Assembly: GCA_947625015.1 (NCBI GenBank)
Contig: CANQMR010000019.1
Span: 1-63,507 of the forward strand
DNA length: 63,507 nucleotides
Reading direction: 5' to 3'
DNA from: an uncultured Lachnospiraceae bacterium
Lineage (GTDB): Bacteria > Bacillota > Clostridia > Lachnospirales > Lachnospiraceae
This document shows, one piece after another, positions 62,093 through 63,507 of the stretch (its first letter is position 1; every line of letters starts with the position of its first letter). The translations under genes were made by a program, and so were the position numbers. The notes under the pieces are model-generated. The model did no database searches, had not been told where the DNA came from, and saw nothing but the letters and a program-made list of their open reading frames with translations.

Positions 62093-63208
62093 TTAATTAT
62101 TACTATTTTTTGTTATACTACTATAAAATTTTTCTAATACATGAACTGTATCTTGAATATTATAGCCATTTTTATCAAAACATTGTCTTATAAAATTAAT
62201 GTTCTTTAGGTTTTTAGCCTGCATACCTGAAACAACACTATCGCACCATCTATCAATTGACTCATTTAATTTTAAAAAAATTGTATTTCCTGTAACATTT
62301 ATATCTTTAGGAACATTATCAGATGTTATTAATGGTAAGCCCACTGCTTGTGCTTCAATTCCAGCAATTCCCAATCCTTCATATATTGAAGGAAGTACGA
62401 ATACATCTGCTGCTTGCAATATTTGTGGTATGTCTTTTCTTTCTCCCAGAAATAATACCTCTTCAGGCAAAGACAGCTCTTTAACTTGTTTTTTTATATT
62501 TTCTAACAAAGGTCCAGTTCCAACTAATACCAATTTACTCTTAGGAATCCTTTTATGAAATTGGGCAAAAATTTCAATTAAAAAATGATGATTCTTTTGT
62601 TCTGTAAATCGCCCAACATTGCATAATACATAATCATTTTGAACACCCAATTCTTTACGCATATTATCTCTTATTTTTTGATTAGGCAAAAACTTTTCTA
62701 CATTAATTCCATTTTTTATTAAATAATAGTCTTTTCCCTGCTCTACAGCTTGTCCATACATCCATCTTGCAGCTTCTTCGCTACAAGCAAACCTTAGAAA
62801 AGATTCTGTACATAATAATCTTCTGTTTATCCAGTGTAATATAAATGTTAGTTTACCTTTTGAGGGTTTTGTATTATGTGAATGTATTACTATTTTTTTA
62901 CAATATTTTCTTGCTATTAAAATCGAAAATGGGTTTGCTAATGAATTTTTATGTATGTGGACTATGTCATATTGATTCTTTTTTAATAAATCTGAAAATT
63001 CTTTATAATATTTAAAAAAATGTTTTACAGATGATATTTTGTATACTGGTATACCAATTTCTGTAAATTCTTTTTCATAGGCCGGTGTCCTTGCTGTAGT
63101 TATTATATCAAATTGGTATTGCTTTAAATCAATATTACTTGATATATTTAACAAAAAAGCTTCTATACCACCAATCGTATCGCTTACTTCAGAATGTAAT
63201 ATTTTCAT
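62093..63208 (-). CDS. Glycosyltransferase, GT4 family
   Basis: 371 residues, GT-B fold. SEVSDTIGGIEAFLLNIS, YDIVHIHKNSLANP, then VGRFTEQKNHHFLIEIF, LVLVGTGPLLENIK and LPSIYEGLGIAGIEAQAVGLPLITSD with the EX7E motif. Probable early-acting transferase of the cluster. A CGAGGAGAT ribosome site precedes the ATG. The cluster continues beyond this point only if genes lie to the right of the broken insertion element. Confidence 0.92.
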   Translation of the reverse strand: MKILHSEVSDTIGGIEAFLLNISSNIDLKQYQFDIITTARTPAYEKEFTEIGIPVYKISSVKHFFKYYKEFSDLLKKNQYDIVHIHKNSLANPFSILIARKYCKKIVIHSHNTKPSKGKLTFILHWINRRLLCTESFLRFACSEEAARWMYGQAVEQGKDYYLIKNGINVEKFLPNQKIRDNMRKELGVQNDYVLCNVGRFTEQKNHHFLIEIFAQFHKRIPKSKLVLVGTGPLLENIKKQVKELSLPEEVLFLGERKDIPQILQAADVFVLPSIYEGLGIAGIEAQAVGLPLITSDNVPKDINVTGNTIFLKLNESIDRWCDSVVSGMQAKNLKNINFIRQCFDKNGYNIQDTVHVLEKFYSSITKNSNN

Positions 63209-63228
63209 TTTACAATCTCCTCGTATAA

Positions 63229-63264
63229 TATGGTAGTGTCAAAAACTACCCATTTTTTTATTTC
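63229..63264 (+). repeat. Hairpin, possible left end of an insertion sequence
   Basis: GGTAGTGTCAAAAACTACC (6-bp stem, 63230-63250) followed by a T-run. A related GATAGTGTAAATTTACTG occurs at 63434. Such outward-facing hairpins are common at insertion-sequence ends. Confidence 0.4.
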
Positions 63265-63331
63265 AAAATTTTAATAAAAACATTGATTTTAAGGGAAATC
63301 TGCAAAAAAATGAGCATTGACCTCCCTTTTC

Positions 63332-63438
63332 TGGTATAATGTCAATCGCCAAACCAACACCCCAGAAAGGAGCCAATGCTCATGAACATTATACAATACT
63401 TACTTTCTTTAATTCAATACCTTTATCAACAAAGATAG
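63332..63438 (+). mobile_element. Promoter and truncated start of a probable transposase gene
   Basis: An extended -10 (TGGTATAATG, ending near 63347), AGAAAGGAGCC ribosome site and an ATG at 63382 start an 18-codon reading frame, MNIIQYLLSLIQYLYQQR, then a stop at 63436-63438. The start resembles the N-terminus of transposases found in Lachnospiraceae, but this is from memory and not verified. The reading frame is broken, so it is probably a remnant. Confidence 0.45.
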
Positions 63439-63507
63439 TGTAAATTTACTGTAGGATTTAAATAAGCAGAATAAGCCAACGATATTAAAATATTAGAACT
63501 TTAGTAC

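Overview
The window reads as chromosome of an anaerobic, spore-forming member of the Clostridia, most likely a Lachnospiraceae-type gut bacterium. This rests on gene content: the chain HU-rqcP-yabP-yabQ-divIC-spoIIE-tilS-hpt-ftsH with spoVT upstream, the [FeFe]-hydrogenase maturases HydE and HydG, the oxygen-sensitive class III ribonucleotide reductase NrdD, and clostridial families such as DUF4317, DUF815 and the DUF4080 radical SAM proteins. No database search was possible; family names come from motifs and remembered family features.

Layout. 1-9.4 kb (minus): a zinc-ribbon membrane protein, an ECF sigma factor with its membrane partner, a C39-like peptidase, a VanR/VanS-type two-component system, a cobalamin-type radical SAM protein, a DUF815 ATPase and a DUF4317 protein. 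9.5-14.1 kb (plus): a lysA-type decarboxylase, a PlsC acyltransferase, hydE and hydG, closed by a strong terminator. 14.1-17.3 kb (minus): a YtrA/GntR-type regulator with two ABC ATPases and two membrane proteins; a palindromic operator overlaps the promoter. 17.3-28 kb: an EAL-type c-di-GMP protein, a GH25 lipoprotein, cspA, a VanZ-like protein, nrdD with a paired NrdR-like operator, a cytidylate-kinase-like protein, an SLC13/NhaD-type transporter and a GH13 amylase-type enzyme.

28.3-37.1 kb (minus) is the conserved sporulation and housekeeping chain. The spoIIE promoter has a 21-bp spacer and a nearby 0A-like box, the arrangement used by Spo0A. 37.1-48.7 kb holds a HAD phosphatase, an acyltransferase, bioY with a textbook BirA operator, tRNA-Pro(CGG), a LacI regulator overlapping the tRNA, an orphan sugar-type binding lipoprotein, fba, galE, a nucleotidyltransferase, a second VanZ-like protein, a Thr/Glu-rich anchored protein and metY.

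48.7-52.2 kb is accessory DNA: two PD-(D/E)XK (Rpn-like) genes, one with a disturbed 5' end, a decayed third fragment, and two pairs of diverged intergenic repeats. 52.2-63.2 kb is an AT-rich, one-directional surface-polysaccharide cluster with four sugar-transferase genes of classical type (two GT4, GT2, GT11 fucosyltransferase), WbsX and DUF6625 proteins, a Wzx flippase, a Wzy polymerase and two O-acetyltransferases. galE and the nucleotidyltransferase upstream could supply nucleotide sugars to it. The right edge carries what looks like the 5' end of a broken insertion sequence. The most useful signals for follow-up are regulatory (BirA, NrdR, Spo0A, YtrA sites), the Rpn/repeat island, and a promoter module shared by two unrelated genes 42 kb apart.
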